A stretch of 27,053 bases of DNA from PALSA-894 sp049698215 (GCA_049698215.1 JBAVXH010000080.1:1-27053), one strand, 5' to 3'; positions 6,836 through 14,270 are shown, counted from the first letter of the stretch. The notes: generated by a model not told the origin, from the letters alone. A program made the numbers and translations.

Positions 6836-8518
6836 TCACATATTGCCGTGGCCGCGCTTGATGGTCTGGCGGATCACCGGTGCGGTGACCTGATCCGAGA
6901 TCTGGATGTTCCACAGTTCGCTGTCGCCCTGCGCGGCGAAGTCGGCGAACAGCTTCGTGACTAGCGACACATCGCGGATCTCGTGGCCGCGCAGGCCGAA
7001 GCCGCGCGCGATGTTTTCGAGCGCGGGCCGGCCGAACACCGCCAGGCTGTCGTCGAGGCCGTCGGCGCGCAGCTTGTGAAACTCCGAGCCGTATCCGCCA
7101 TCGTTCATCGCGCAGATCAGGATGCGATATCCCTGACGCTTGAGCGTCTCGAGTTCCTGGATATTGAACAGGAGCCCGCCGTCGCCTTCGAACAGCACGA
7201 CCTTGCCCTCGCGGCCCTGCCGGCGCGCCGCCGCAACCCCAAGCGCATACGACAGGCCGTTGCCGACCGCGCCGAACTCACGGACGGTCGTATAGCGCTC
7301 CGCCGGCCGGCCAATCATCTGGGCGGGGAAATAGGCCTGATGGCCGCCGCCGACGACGATGTCCCAATCCTTTGGGACGACCGCGTCGATGGCGGAGACC
7401 ACCGCGCGCGGGTCGAGCTCCCCGGACGCGATGTCGAACGGCATCGAGTCCGGCGGCTCGGTCGCGATGCGATGCGCGAGCTCTTTCGAGCGGATCGCCG
7501 CCGCCGTCGGTTTGCCGCCGCCCAATTTCTTGTCGAGGCCGGCGAGGATCGCCTCGACGCCGACCAGCGCATCCGACCTGACGTAGAGGTCGGCGGCCTT
7601 GAGCCCATCGCGCAAGCCGCGCGGGGCATCGTCCAGCTGGATCTTGTAGGCCTTTGGCCAGAAGTGCCCGCCGCCGACGTAGTAGGACAGGCTGGTCCCG
7701 ACCGCGAGCACGACGTCCGCGGACTCGTACATCTCGCGGCCGAGCGACGTGAAGTAGCTGCCGGTGATGCCGAGCCCGAACGGATGGTCGTGGAAGAGCC
7801 CGCGCGCGGGCAGCGTGTTGGAGAGAAGCGCGCCGCAGCGATCGGCGAGCTTGATCACCGCATCGCGCGCGCCGGCCGAGAGCACACCACGGCCGCCGAG
7901 GATGATCGGCCGCTTCGCGGCGGCGAGCCGATCGACCGCCTCGGCCACCACCTCTGGGTCGGGCTGCATGCGCCCGGCCTTGGGCTGATACATTGCCGAG
8001 GTCTCGTAGGGCTGGTTCGCCATGTATTCGACCTTCTGCAGGTCGTAGGGAACGCCCAGCACCACCGGGCAGCGCTCGACCTTGGCGACGTGGAAGGCCT
8101 CGCGCACGGCGTCCATCATGCGCGGCACGCTGTGCGCGGCGATGTAACGCGCGCCGGTCGCCGCCACCAGCGGCGCCTGGTCGATCGCCTGGTTGTAGAA
8201 CTTGGCGTTGATCGGCGCCTCGCCGGCGAACACCACCAGCGGCAGGCGGGCGCGCACCGCGGCCGGCAGCGCCGTCATCAACTGGGTCACGCCGGGGCCG
8301 CACGTGACCGAGGCAACGGCGACCTTGCCCGTCGCCACATTGTAGGCTGTCGCCGCCGCGACGGTCACATGCTCGTGCCTGACGTGGACGGTCTCCACGC
8401 CGGGCAGTTTGGCGAAAGCGGTGCACCAATGCATGTTGCCGTCGCCCATCAGGACGAACTGCGTGTCGACCCCCTCGGCAAGGAACGCTTCCGCGAGGGC
8501 TTCGTAGAGTTTGGGCAT
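6836..8518 (-). CDS. Thiamine diphosphate-dependent enzyme, acetolactate synthase-like
   Basis: This 560-residue protein has the three-domain layout of the acetolactate synthase/benzoylformate decarboxylase superfamily. The N-terminal pyrimidine-binding domain carries the activating Glu49 in HVRHEHVTVAAATAYN. A central domain runs from about 190 to 330. The C-terminal pyrophosphate-binding domain has the GDG...N metal motif (GDGG at 445-448, ND at 472-473). The opening LMGDGNMHW is unusual for true acetolactate synthases, which have a different segment there. No regulatory small subunit is adjacent, and the reaction (ligation or decarboxylation of a 2-oxo acid) cannot be assigned. The ATG at 8518 is chosen because the extra upstream residues from the TTG at 8584 are low-complexity. 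No strong ribosome-binding site is visible. Confidence 0.88.
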   Translation of the reverse strand: MPKLYEALAEAFLAEGVDTQFVLMGDGNMHWCTAFAKLPGVETVHVRHEHVTVAAATAYNVATGKVAVASVTCGPGVTQLMTALPAAVRARLPLVVFAGEAPINAKFYNQAIDQAPLVAATGARYIAAHSVPRMMDAVREAFHVAKVERCPVVLGVPYDLQKVEYMANQPYETSAMYQPKAGRMQPDPEVVAEAVDRLAAAKRPIILGGRGVLSAGARDAVIKLADRCGALLSNTLPARGLFHDHPFGLGITGSYFTSLGREMYESADVVLAVGTSLSYYVGGGHFWPKAYKIQLDDAPRGLRDGLKAADLYVRSDALVGVEAILAGLDKKLGGGKPTAAAIRSKELAHRIATEPPDSMPFDIASGELDPRAVVSAIDAVVPKDWDIVVGGGHQAYFPAQMIGRPAERYTTVREFGAVGNGLSYALGVAAARRQGREGKVVLFEGDGGLLFNIQELETLKRQGYRILICAMNDGGYGSEFHKLRADGLDDSLAVFGRPALENIARGFGLRGHEIRDVSLVTKLFADFAAQGDSELWNIQISDQVTAPVIRQTIKRGHGNM

Positions 8519-8606
8519 GGGCGGGGTGCTGCTTGGATTGGGGGCTGATGCGGTACGCAACCATGCCCGGCGACGGTCAGTCAATTCGATTGAAGTGAGC
8601 GGCGCG

Positions 8607-8657
8607 ACGGGCAGCTATGGCATTCTGCAGACGCAGGCGTTCGCCAAGTCTATCTGA
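8607..8657 (+). pseudogene. Fragment of a gamma-glutamyltranspeptidase-family gene
   Basis: In frame from 8607 this reads TGSYGILQTQAFAKSI and then stops. It matches the PGSYGILQTQAQA segment of the intact family member at 4487-4525, with 27 of 30 identical bases between 8610-8639 and 4490-4519. Nothing before or after resembles the family, so it is a decayed fragment. It overlaps the last codons of the minus-strand cytochrome c gene. It marks an old duplication, deletion or recombination joint between the ThDP enzyme gene and the oxidase cluster. Confidence 0.6.
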
Positions 8658-9474
8658 ATCCGGCCCGATAGTACGTTGCCAGCCCGTCGATCTCACCGGC
8701 GGTCAGCTGCGCCGCGATGATCCTCATTCGACCATAGACATCGTTGCGCCGTTCGCCCGAGGCATAGAGCTTCAACTGCCGGACCATGTATTCCTTGCCT
8801 TGCTCGGCAAGGATGGGTGTCTCAATCGGGCCGCCTGACCCAGGGCGATGACATGACGCGCAGGGAGGGATGTTGCGGTTGGGATCGCCAAGCTCGACCA
8901 GGCGCACGATCGCCGGAGGCGACTCCGCGAGCGTGTCCGGATTCGGATTGCGTTTTGGCTGCGCCGCGTAATACGCGGCAACGTCGGCCAATGTCGCCTC
9001 ATCGAGCGCCTTGGCAATGTCGGTCATCTGCTGATGCGTCCGGCTGCCGGTCCGATAATCGTTGAGCTGCTTGTAGATCGCCGCACCCGACTGGCCGGCA
9101 AGGTGCGGATTCTCCGGAGCCGCCGAGACCCCTTGCTCGCCATGGCATGCGACGCAAACCTCCTGCGCCTTGGCGCGGCCCCGTTCGGGTTTTGCGGCGG
9201 TGAGGGTTTGCAGCACGGCCGGCGTCCACACGACTTGCGAAACGGGTGTCGGCGGAGTGTGGTCGGCAACCTGTTGGCGTGCCGGCGATCCAGGCAAAAT
9301 CCCGAGCGCCCGGCAGATCGCCGTATAGGCGTCGATCCCGTCGCTGCGGCCTTGGACCACCGGGATGATCACCACGCCCAGCACAATACCGAGGAGCACG
9401 ATGCCGAAAACCGCGACGCTCGCCCAAATTCGCCACGGCTGGTCGAGAACGTGGGGATCGGATGTCTGCGCCAT
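8650..9474 (-). CDS. Membrane-anchored diheme cytochrome c (c4-like)
   Basis: This 274-residue protein has one N-terminal membrane anchor (about residues 17-40) and two c-type heme sites, CVACH at 107-111 and CASCH at 205-209. Likely axial methionines are Met150 (HQQMTDIAKAL) and Met250 (YGRMRIIAAQL). The two-domain repeat (QLNDYRTGSR...QLKLYASGERR) resembles cytochrome c4. It is the last gene of the oxidase cluster. A strong AGGAG ribosome-binding sequence overlaps the stop of the subunit I gene, showing tight coupling. It probably delivers electrons from the bc1 complex or a soluble cytochrome to the CuA site of subunit II, on the periplasmic face of the inner membrane. Confidence 0.92.
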   Translation of the reverse strand: MAQTSDPHVLDQPWRIWASVAVFGIVLLGIVLGVVIIPVVQGRSDGIDAYTAICRALGILPGSPARQQVADHTPPTPVSQVVWTPAVLQTLTAAKPERGRAKAQEVCVACHGEQGVSAAPENPHLAGQSGAAIYKQLNDYRTGSRTHQQMTDIAKALDEATLADVAAYYAAQPKRNPNPDTLAESPPAIVRLVELGDPNRNIPPCASCHRPGSGGPIETPILAEQGKEYMVRQLKLYASGERRNDVYGRMRIIAAQLTAGEIDGLATYYRAGFR

Positions 9475-9483
9475 GCCGCGCTC

Positions 9484-11100
9484 CTAATGCACCCGGTGCA
9501 CGATCGCACCAGGCGACGGCTCGATCACGAACTGGGCGATCGGATAGCCGTAGGCCAGCAGCATCAAGACCAGGACCAGCACGTTCCATAGTCCAAAGCC
9601 ATTGAGCGCAGCCGGGACACGATGCGGCGGATGCACCGCCAGTGCGTAGAGCGGACCTGGAGCCACCGGCAGTGGGCTGCGGTGAAGGACGGCGAGATTG
9701 CGCACGAACAGCAGTGCGGACGCGAGCAACACAAACCCGCCGAAGAGCGAGACAATCACCCACGGTCCCCACGCTGCGATGATGGGATCGGCATAGTTGA
9801 AATTGGCGACGCGCCGCCATTGGCCCTGCAACCCAAGCCAATGCCACGGCACCGTCATGATCATCATGCCGATGAACCACAGCCACAGCTGCCATCGCAG
9901 CGGCGCGGCCGAGGCATGCTCGCGGCCGGTGAGGCGCGGCCATATCTCGTAGGCGATCGCGAAGTACATGATGACGACGGAGCCGCCGAAAATCAGATGG
10001 AAGTGCGCCGTGACCCACGAGGTGTTGTGCACCATCGCGTTCATGCCGTAGCCCATGTTGATCAGCCCGCCGAAGCCCCCGAAGCCGAGCATGACGAACG
10101 CGAGGCCGGTTGCCAGCACAGCCGGCCGGTCCCACGGCAACTTGGCGATCCAGCCAAAAATGCCGCGGCCGCCGCGCAGCCGTCCGGCGATCTCCAGCGA
10201 AGCCGTGATGGTGAAAATCGTCAGCAGCGTCGGCACGGACACGAAGGCGGTGAGCAGCATCTGGATAAACTTCCAGCCGTTGCCATGCTGCGGATCCATC
10301 ATCAGGTGATGCATGCCGACGGGCAGGCTGTAGACCAGGAACAGGATGAAGGTGAGACGGCCCATCGTGTCGCTGTAGAGCCGTCCGCCCGCCGCGCGCG
10401 GGATGATCGTGTAGAACGCGATGTATGCGGGGATGAGCCAGAAGTAGACGATGGCATGCAGCGTCCATGAGAACAGCGTGCGCGCCAACCCCGCATCGAT
10501 GGTCTGTACGAGGCCCAAGGATGCGGGAATGACCTGAAACACCAGTTCGACCGCGACGCCAACGGTGGTCCAAAGCCACATCACGGCGTTCGCCACCGTC
10601 GCGAACATCGCCAGGGGCACCGGCTTCCCGGGATTTTCGCGTTTCCACTCGCGCATCGCGACGATCATGAGAACGCACCAGACCCACGAGCCCGCCACCA
10701 CAAGCACAAGCCCGATATAGAACCAGGGGCTCGCGGTGAGCGGGGGATAGAAGGTGAAGAGCACCGAGGCTTGCCCCATCAGGATCGGGATGAGGACCAT
10801 CACGACGCCGGCGATCGCAATCCAGAACGCGCCCCATGCCCAGGCCTTGCCGGGGAGCGGGCGATGCAGCGCGGTCACGGCGACGAAATAGCCGAAGCCC
10901 ATGATGAAGAAGGTGGTCAGCACATAGGCCATCGCGACGCCGTGCGCCGTCACCGACATGAAGTATTGGCCCGGTGTGCCGACATGGGCGCCCCAGGGGC
11001 TGCGCACCCACATCTGCCAGGTGCCCAGCAGGCAGGCCACCAGGAACGCCGCGAACGCGACCCAGAAATGCGCCAGGCAAAGCCGCTCAACGTTGCGCAC
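9484..11100 (-). CDS. Cytochrome c oxidase subunit I, ba3 type (B-family heme-copper oxidase)
   Basis: This 538-residue polytopic protein has all heme and copper ligands of the heme-copper oxidases. His53 (TAHGVAMAYV) and His368 are candidates for the low-spin heme, and His366 for the high-spin heme (AHFHL). CuB ligands are His215 plus the HH pair at 264-265. Tyr219 in LHAIVYFWLIPAY supplies the His-Tyr cross-link. The HxIVYFWL form and the absence of the A-family D-channel and K-channel motifs point to the B family (ba3 type), typically high-affinity and used at low oxygen. GTG at 11100 is the likely start, with GGGAGG a few bases upstream. The first 14 bases overlap the end of the subunit II gene. 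Confidence 0.93.
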   Translation of the reverse strand: MRNVERLCLAHFWVAFAAFLVACLLGTWQMWVRSPWGAHVGTPGQYFMSVTAHGVAMAYVLTTFFIMGFGYFVAVTALHRPLPGKAWAWGAFWIAIAGVVMVLIPILMGQASVLFTFYPPLTASPWFYIGLVLVVAGSWVWCVLMIVAMREWKRENPGKPVPLAMFATVANAVMWLWTTVGVAVELVFQVIPASLGLVQTIDAGLARTLFSWTLHAIVYFWLIPAYIAFYTIIPRAAGGRLYSDTMGRLTFILFLVYSLPVGMHHLMMDPQHGNGWKFIQMLLTAFVSVPTLLTIFTITASLEIAGRLRGGRGIFGWIAKLPWDRPAVLATGLAFVMLGFGGFGGLINMGYGMNAMVHNTSWVTAHFHLIFGGSVVIMYFAIAYEIWPRLTGREHASAAPLRWQLWLWFIGMMIMTVPWHWLGLQGQWRRVANFNYADPIIAAWGPWVIVSLFGGFVLLASALLFVRNLAVLHRSPLPVAPGPLYALAVHPPHRVPAALNGFGLWNVLVLVLMLLAYGYPIAQFVIEPSPGAIVHRVH

Positions 11101-11644
11101 AGGAAACCCTCCCGTCCGGTCCGGGCTTGAATTGATCGTCGCGCATGACCTGCACGGTAGCCCACATCTCGCTGTGGCCGAGGCCGCAATACTCGTGGCA
11201 GGGCATCAGCAGGCTTTCGCCACGGGTGAATTCGGTGTGCACCTGAGCGACGAAGCCCGGCACCACCATCGTATTCACGTTGGTGCCGGTGACCAGCAGA
11301 CCGTGGATCACGTCGGGAGTAGCGAAACGCAGCGTGACAGGGCGTCCCTGTGGGACCGCGATGCAACGCGGAACAAACATGAATTGCGTGGCGATGACCC
11401 GCACGGTGGTCCTTCCGTCCGGCCCCACCGTCGTTCCCAGATTGTGTTCGGCGAACTCGCCCGAGAGGTGCAATGTCTTGGGATCAATGCGCTCCACGTT
11501 GCTGGGCGGATTGATGTCCCGGGTCAGCGCCGTGAACACGATCACGCTGAGCGTTGCGGCAATGAGCACGCCAACGCCAAAGGCCCACAACAGTTCGGTG
11601 CCGAGAATTCGCCGCTCGTGCATCTCAACCGGTTGATGCGTCAT
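11087..11644 (-). CDS. Cytochrome c oxidase subunit II, CuA-containing (ba3 type)
   Basis: This 185-residue protein has one N-terminal membrane helix (about residues 17-40) and a periplasmic cupredoxin domain. The binuclear CuA ligands are complete: His114 (DVIHGLLV) and the C-x3-C-x3-H-x2-M motif at 149-160 (CHEYCGLGHSEM). A single helix and short length are typical of B-family subunit II, unlike the two-helix A-family protein. ATG at 11644 is chosen because it lies four bases after the stop of the upstream small gene and gives a normal length. CuA accepts electrons from cytochrome c and passes them to the low-spin heme of subunit I. Confidence 0.93.
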   Translation of the reverse strand: MTHQPVEMHERRILGTELLWAFGVGVLIAATLSVIVFTALTRDINPPSNVERIDPKTLHLSGEFAEHNLGTTVGPDGRTTVRVIATQFMFVPRCIAVPQGRPVTLRFATPDVIHGLLVTGTNVNTMVVPGFVAQVHTEFTRGESLLMPCHEYCGLGHSEMWATVQVMRDDQFKPGPDGRVSCAQR

Positions 11645-11648
11645 GACG

Positions 11649-11849
11649 CTAACCGACCGTCCCGCGCGGCAGGAACACCAGAAAATAAATCGCGAGATAG
11701 CCAAGCACCAGCAAGGCGACCGCGGTTCCGGCGAGCACGCCGGCGCCGAGCGGGGTCACGCGCATGACCTCGGCGAGCGCGGCCTCATCGATTTGATCGT
11801 CGGCTTCAGCCGGATCGTGAGCGTGAGACGATTGGTCAGCAGGGTTCAT
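11649..11849 (-). CDS. Small one-helix protein, probable oxidase subunit IIa
   Basis: This 66-residue protein has an acidic N-terminal half and a single hydrophobic helix at about residues 32-60, ending VFLPRGTVG. It is the first gene of the oxidase cluster, directly upstream of subunit II with a four-base gap. Small one-helix subunit IIa proteins accompany ba3-type oxidases and often end in a similar Phe-Phe/Leu-x-Arg-Gly pattern, so the identification rests on position, size and that tail. ATG at 11849 has a GGGGGG stretch at ribosome-binding distance; ATG at 11885 would add 12 residues and also has a weak AGG. Confidence 0.65.
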   Translation of the reverse strand: MNPADQSSHAHDPAEADDQIDEAALAEVMRVTPLGAGVLAGTAVALLVLGYLAIYFLVFLPRGTVG

Positions 11850-12150
11850 CGGTTCGCCCCCCGGCGAGCACCAACGGCGAGTCATGCGACCTCATTCCGG
11901 GCACAAAGCCGGACGGCGCGATCTGCGAACGCCGCCAGGTGCCCAGGAATGGTCAACGGGCCAATGGTTGCGGACCAAGGCAGCGCGCCGCAATCGCGCT
12001 CTCAGCCAAGACCTCTATCCTTCCGTATAGGTGACGAGGTCCGCTTTGGGGCCAGGAGCGAGGAGCCAGCTCTGTTCGAACGCGGGAACCGACATGCCGA
12101 AGAGCATGTCGGTTCGTCGTGATGCTCGTTCGGTGCAGTAACGGGCGAAA
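11850..12150. promoter_or_regulatory. Intergenic region upstream of the oxidase cluster
   Basis: This 301-base stretch separates the oxidase cluster from the GST gene. Both run on the minus strand, so it should contain the oxidase promoter and the end of the GST transcript. A strong hairpin is present at 12086-12115. I looked for a TTGAT-N4-ATCAA FNR/FixK box, which would fit a low-oxygen oxidase, and did not see one. A TTGACC hexamer occurs on the minus strand around 11951-11956 without a convincing -10. No credible coding sequence was found. Confidence 0.4.
12086..12115 (-). terminator. Strong hairpin downstream of the GST gene
   Basis: This is a perfect 12-bp stem (12086-12097 with 12104-12115) and a six-base loop (CGAAGA). 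It lies 35 bases beyond the stop codon of the minus-strand GST gene and is well placed as its transcription terminator. No T-tract follows on either strand, so it may act with Rho or serve as a 3' RNA-stabilising structure rather than as a classic intrinsic terminator. Confidence 0.5.
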
Positions 12151-12792
12151 CTACGCCGCCTGCTTGTGCCGCGCCTGCTCGGCCTTGTAGAGCGCGAGCT
12201 CTTCGCCGAACGCCTTCGCGACGCTCGGGCGCTTCTTGAGCCGGTCGAAGTAGGCCGCAATCGCAGGGTAGCGGTCGAACTTCACCGGCGTCGCCATGCT
12301 CCAGTTCAGCACCGTGTAGAGATAGGCGTCCGCCACGCTGAACGAGTCGAGCAGGAATTCGCGGCCAGTGAGATGGTCGTTGAGGTAGGCCAGCCGCGGC
12401 TCGGCCTTCGCCAGCACGTTCGCCGCCGTGCCCTCCGGCGCCTTCCGGTCGAACAGCGGCGCGAACAGCCCCTTGTGCAACTCGGTGCCGATGAAGCAGA
12501 GCCACTGCTGCAGCCGCGTGCGCGCGATGCCGCCCTTCGGCGCGAGGTTCGCGTCGGGGAAACAATCGGCGACGTATTGCAGGATCGCGGCGTTCTCGGT
12601 GAGCAGGCCGCCGTCGTCCATGCGGATCGCCGGCACCATGCCGAGCGGATAGACTTGTGTGTAGTCCGAGCCGTCGTTCATGATGCGCTTGGTCTTCGGA
12701 TCGACTTCGATGAAGCCGGCCGCTCCGCCGGCTTCGTAGAGAGAAACGCGGGTCGCGAGCGAGCAGGCGAGGGGCGAGAAATAAAGGTCCAT
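12151..12792 (-). CDS. Glutathione S-transferase, beta-class-like
   Basis: This 213-residue protein has the N-terminal thioredoxin-like domain and C-terminal helical domain of glutathione S-transferases. The N-terminus MDLYFSPLACSLATR matches bacterial beta-class enzymes, where Cys10 forms a mixed disulfide with glutathione. The cis-Pro segment GMVPAIRMDDGGLLTENAAILQYVAD, with its Glu-Asn pair, binds the glutathione gamma-glutamyl moiety. ATG at 12792 is chosen for its GGAGG at six-base spacing; translation from 12807 would include that ribosome-binding sequence. It is transcribed divergently from a TetR-family gene, which probably controls it. The likely role is cytoplasmic detoxification of an electrophile or peroxide; the substrate is unknown. 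Confidence 0.92.
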   Translation of the reverse strand: MDLYFSPLACSLATRVSLYEAGGAAGFIEVDPKTKRIMNDGSDYTQVYPLGMVPAIRMDDGGLLTENAAILQYVADCFPDANLAPKGGIARTRLQQWLCFIGTELHKGLFAPLFDRKAPEGTAANVLAKAEPRLAYLNDHLTGREFLLDSFSVADAYLYTVLNWSMATPVKFDRYPAIAAYFDRLKKRPSVAKAFGEELALYKAEQARHKQAA

Positions 12793-12811
12793 CTTGATCC
12801 TCCACATTTGA

Positions 12812-12875
12812 CTTTTGTACTGTCTCGCATGAAATGAGCGGGCGTCAAGGAGTTATTTGCGAAATGGTACAAAAG
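12812..12875. promoter_or_regulatory. GST/TetR divergent control region with paired CTTTTGTAC arms
   Basis: Perfect 9-base inverted arms CTTTTGTAC (12812-12820) and GTACAAAAG (12867-12875) bracket the intergenic space, with GTAC centres 50 bases apart. The right arm begins directly after the ATG of the TetR gene. A TTGACT hexamer at 12808-12813 could be the -35 for the rightward gene. The arms may be two operators for the adjacent regulator that allow looping, but each arm alone is not a strong palindrome. This is inference from position. Confidence 0.4.
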
Positions 12876-13499
12876 AAATTGATGGAACCGAAAGCCGAAG
12901 GCAAGCGGCGCGGCCGCCCGCGCGCCTATGACCCGCAGGTCGCGATCGCGCGCGCGGCGGAGACCTTCTGGAAGGCGGGCTACGCCGGCACCTCGCTCGA
13001 CGATCTCGTCGTGGCGACCGGCATGAACCGGCCGAGCCTCTACGCGGCGTTCGGCGACAAGCGCGATCTCTATCTCAAGACGCTCGAGCATTATCGCGAC
13101 GAGGGGCGCGCGCTCGCGCGTCATGCGCTGGCCGGCGAGCCGGCGCTGCGCGTGTTCCTGAAGCGCTTCTACGACAAGGCGCTCGCGCTCTATCTCGAAG
13201 GCGGCCCGCGCGGCTGCTATTCGATCGGCACCGCGGCGACGGCCGCGGCGGTCGACGACGGCGTGCGTGCGTTTCTCGCCGAGAGCATGCGTTCGACCGA
13301 CAGCTTCCTGCGTGCGCAGATCGAGAAGGGACGAGCGCGCGGCGAGATTGCGCGCGACGCGGATCCGGCCGCGCTGGCGTATCTCGCGAGCGCGACCTTG
13401 CACACGCTCGCGATCCGCTCGCGCGCCGGGCTGCCGCGCAAGGAACTCGATGCGCTGGCGAAGGCGGCGATCGAGGTGATCTGCACGAAGCCGCGTTAA
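12864..13499 (+). CDS. TetR/AcrR family transcriptional regulator (divergent from GST)
   Basis: This 211-residue protein has an N-terminal helix-turn-helix (about residues 24-68: VAIARAAETFWKAGYAGTSL...NRPSLYAAFGDKRDLY) preceded by a basic arm GKRRGRPRAY. A helical ligand-binding domain follows, containing GGPRGCYSIGTAA. It is a one-component repressor in which the C-terminal half senses a small molecule. ATG at 12864 is chosen because AAGGAG lies upstream at 12847-12852, although the spacing is long (11 bases). The start could instead be 12834, which lacks a ribosome-binding site, or 12882. Its divergent arrangement makes the GST gene the most likely target. Confidence 0.88.
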   Translation: MVQKKLMEPKAEGKRRGRPRAYDPQVAIARAAETFWKAGYAGTSLDDLVVATGMNRPSLYAAFGDKRDLYLKTLEHYRDEGRALARHALAGEPALRVFLKRFYDKALALYLEGGPRGCYSIGTAATAAAVDDGVRAFLAESMRSTDSFLRAQIEKGRARGEIARDADPAALAYLASATLHTLAIRSRAGLPRKELDALAKAAIEVICTKPR

Positions 13500-13537
13500 G
13501 CCTTGCCTTTACGCGGCGTGACGCCGCCTGTTGACTC

Positions 13538-13556
13538 ATGTAAAGACCCTTCACAT
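13538..13556. promoter_or_regulatory. 19-bp palindrome over the start codon of the second TetR gene
   Basis: The half-sites ATGTAAAG and CTTCACAT are separated by three bases, with one mismatch in the dyad; the outer flanks extend the pairing by three more bases (13535-13559 overall). It has the same 8-3-8 layout and ATGTAAA half-site as the palindrome in front of the DUF2852 gene at 14252-14270. It overlaps the ATG at 13555. A -10-like TAAAGA at 13541-13546 would give a near-leaderless message. It is a likely autoregulatory operator. Confidence 0.6.
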
Positions 13557-14202
13557 GAGCTGGTCCCGCCGCGATGGCCCGCGCGGCTATCACCACGGCA
13601 ACCTGAAAGAGGCGCTGATCCGCGCCGCGCTGGAGCTGATCGCCAAGAAAGGACCGGCGGGCTTCACGTTCGCCGAAGCCGCGCGCTTTGCCGGCGTCAG
13701 CCCGGCCGCGCCCTACCGGCATTTTCGCGATCGCGACGAACTGCTGGCGGATGTCGCGCGGCGCGGCTTCGAGGAGTTCGCCACCGCGCTGGAGCGCGCC
13801 TGGAACGGCGGCGCGCCCGAGCCGTTCGCGGCGTTCGAGCGGCTCGGCAAGGCCTATCTGGAATTCGCTCGCACGGAGCCAGCGTACTACTCGGCCATGT
13901 TCGAAGCGGGCGTTCCGCTCGACATCAGCCCGGAGCTCTCTGCCGCCGGCGACCGCGCCTTCGGAGCCATCCGTAGCGCGTCCGAGACGCTGATCGCGCG
14001 GATGCCGGCAGGCAAGCGCCCGCCGACGCTGATGGTGGCGCTGCATGTCTGGTCGTTGTCGCACGGCATCGCCTCGCTGTTTGCCCGCGGCGACGCCGGC
14101 CGGCGCAAGCTGCCGATGACGCCCGAAGAACTATTGGAGGCGGCAGTTCTCGTTTATTTGCGGGGGCTTGGCCTCGACACGAGCCAGCCCACAACTTCGT
14201 GA
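13555..14202 (+). CDS. TetR/AcrR family transcriptional regulator with WHG-type C-terminal domain
   Basis: This 215-residue regulator has a helix-turn-helix in residues about 12-60 (YHHGNLKEALIRAALELI, then VSPAAPYRHFRDRDELLADVA). Its C-terminal domain contains a VWSLSHGIASLF segment, characteristic of the TetR_C_33/WHG group. ATG at 13555 is preferred over TTG at 13531 because the family usually begins shortly before GYHHGNL, even though no ribosome-binding sequence precedes it. The next gene on the same strand encodes a DUF2852 protein with its own promoter, and matching palindromes sit at both gene starts. It is therefore likely a repressor of itself and of that gene. Confidence 0.9.
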   Translation: MSWSRRDGPRGYHHGNLKEALIRAALELIAKKGPAGFTFAEAARFAGVSPAAPYRHFRDRDELLADVARRGFEEFATALERAWNGGAPEPFAAFERLGKAYLEFARTEPAYYSAMFEAGVPLDISPELSAAGDRAFGAIRSASETLIARMPAGKRPPTLMVALHVWSLSHGIASLFARGDAGRRKLPMTPEELLEAAVLVYLRGLGLDTSQPTTS

Positions 14203-14223
14203 TCGCCCGCTTTCGGCTGCCGC

Positions 14224-14270
14224 TTGACAAAGCGCAGGGCCTTTTCTAGATATGTAAATGTTATTTACAT
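14224..14270 (+). promoter_or_regulatory. Promoter and perfect 19-bp operator of the DUF2852 gene
   Basis: A consensus -35 TTGACA (14224-14229) is followed after 17 bases by TAGATA (14247-14252), a weak -10. The perfect palindrome ATGTAAAT-GTT-ATTTACAT (14252-14270) begins at the last base of the -10 and covers the expected transcription start, the classic position for a repressor. It shares its half-site and spacing with the palindrome at the upstream TetR gene start. Confidence 0.7.

Noticed and set aside
6983..8548. Open frame of 521 codons on the plus strand opposite the ThDP enzyme
   Set aside because: The minus strand carries the conserved ThDP motifs. The plus-strand translation is rich in Arg, His and Asp with no motif.
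12002..12805. Open frame of 267 codons on the minus strand overlapping the GST
   Set aside because: The GST frame has a ribosome-binding site, catalytic Cys and conserved fold motifs. This frame has none.
13513..13527. GCGGCGT-G-ACGCCGC dyad after the first TetR gene as a terminator
   Set aside because: The single-base loop forces a shorter 5-bp stem, there is no T-tract, and the following gene starts 28 bases later. It is too weak to call.
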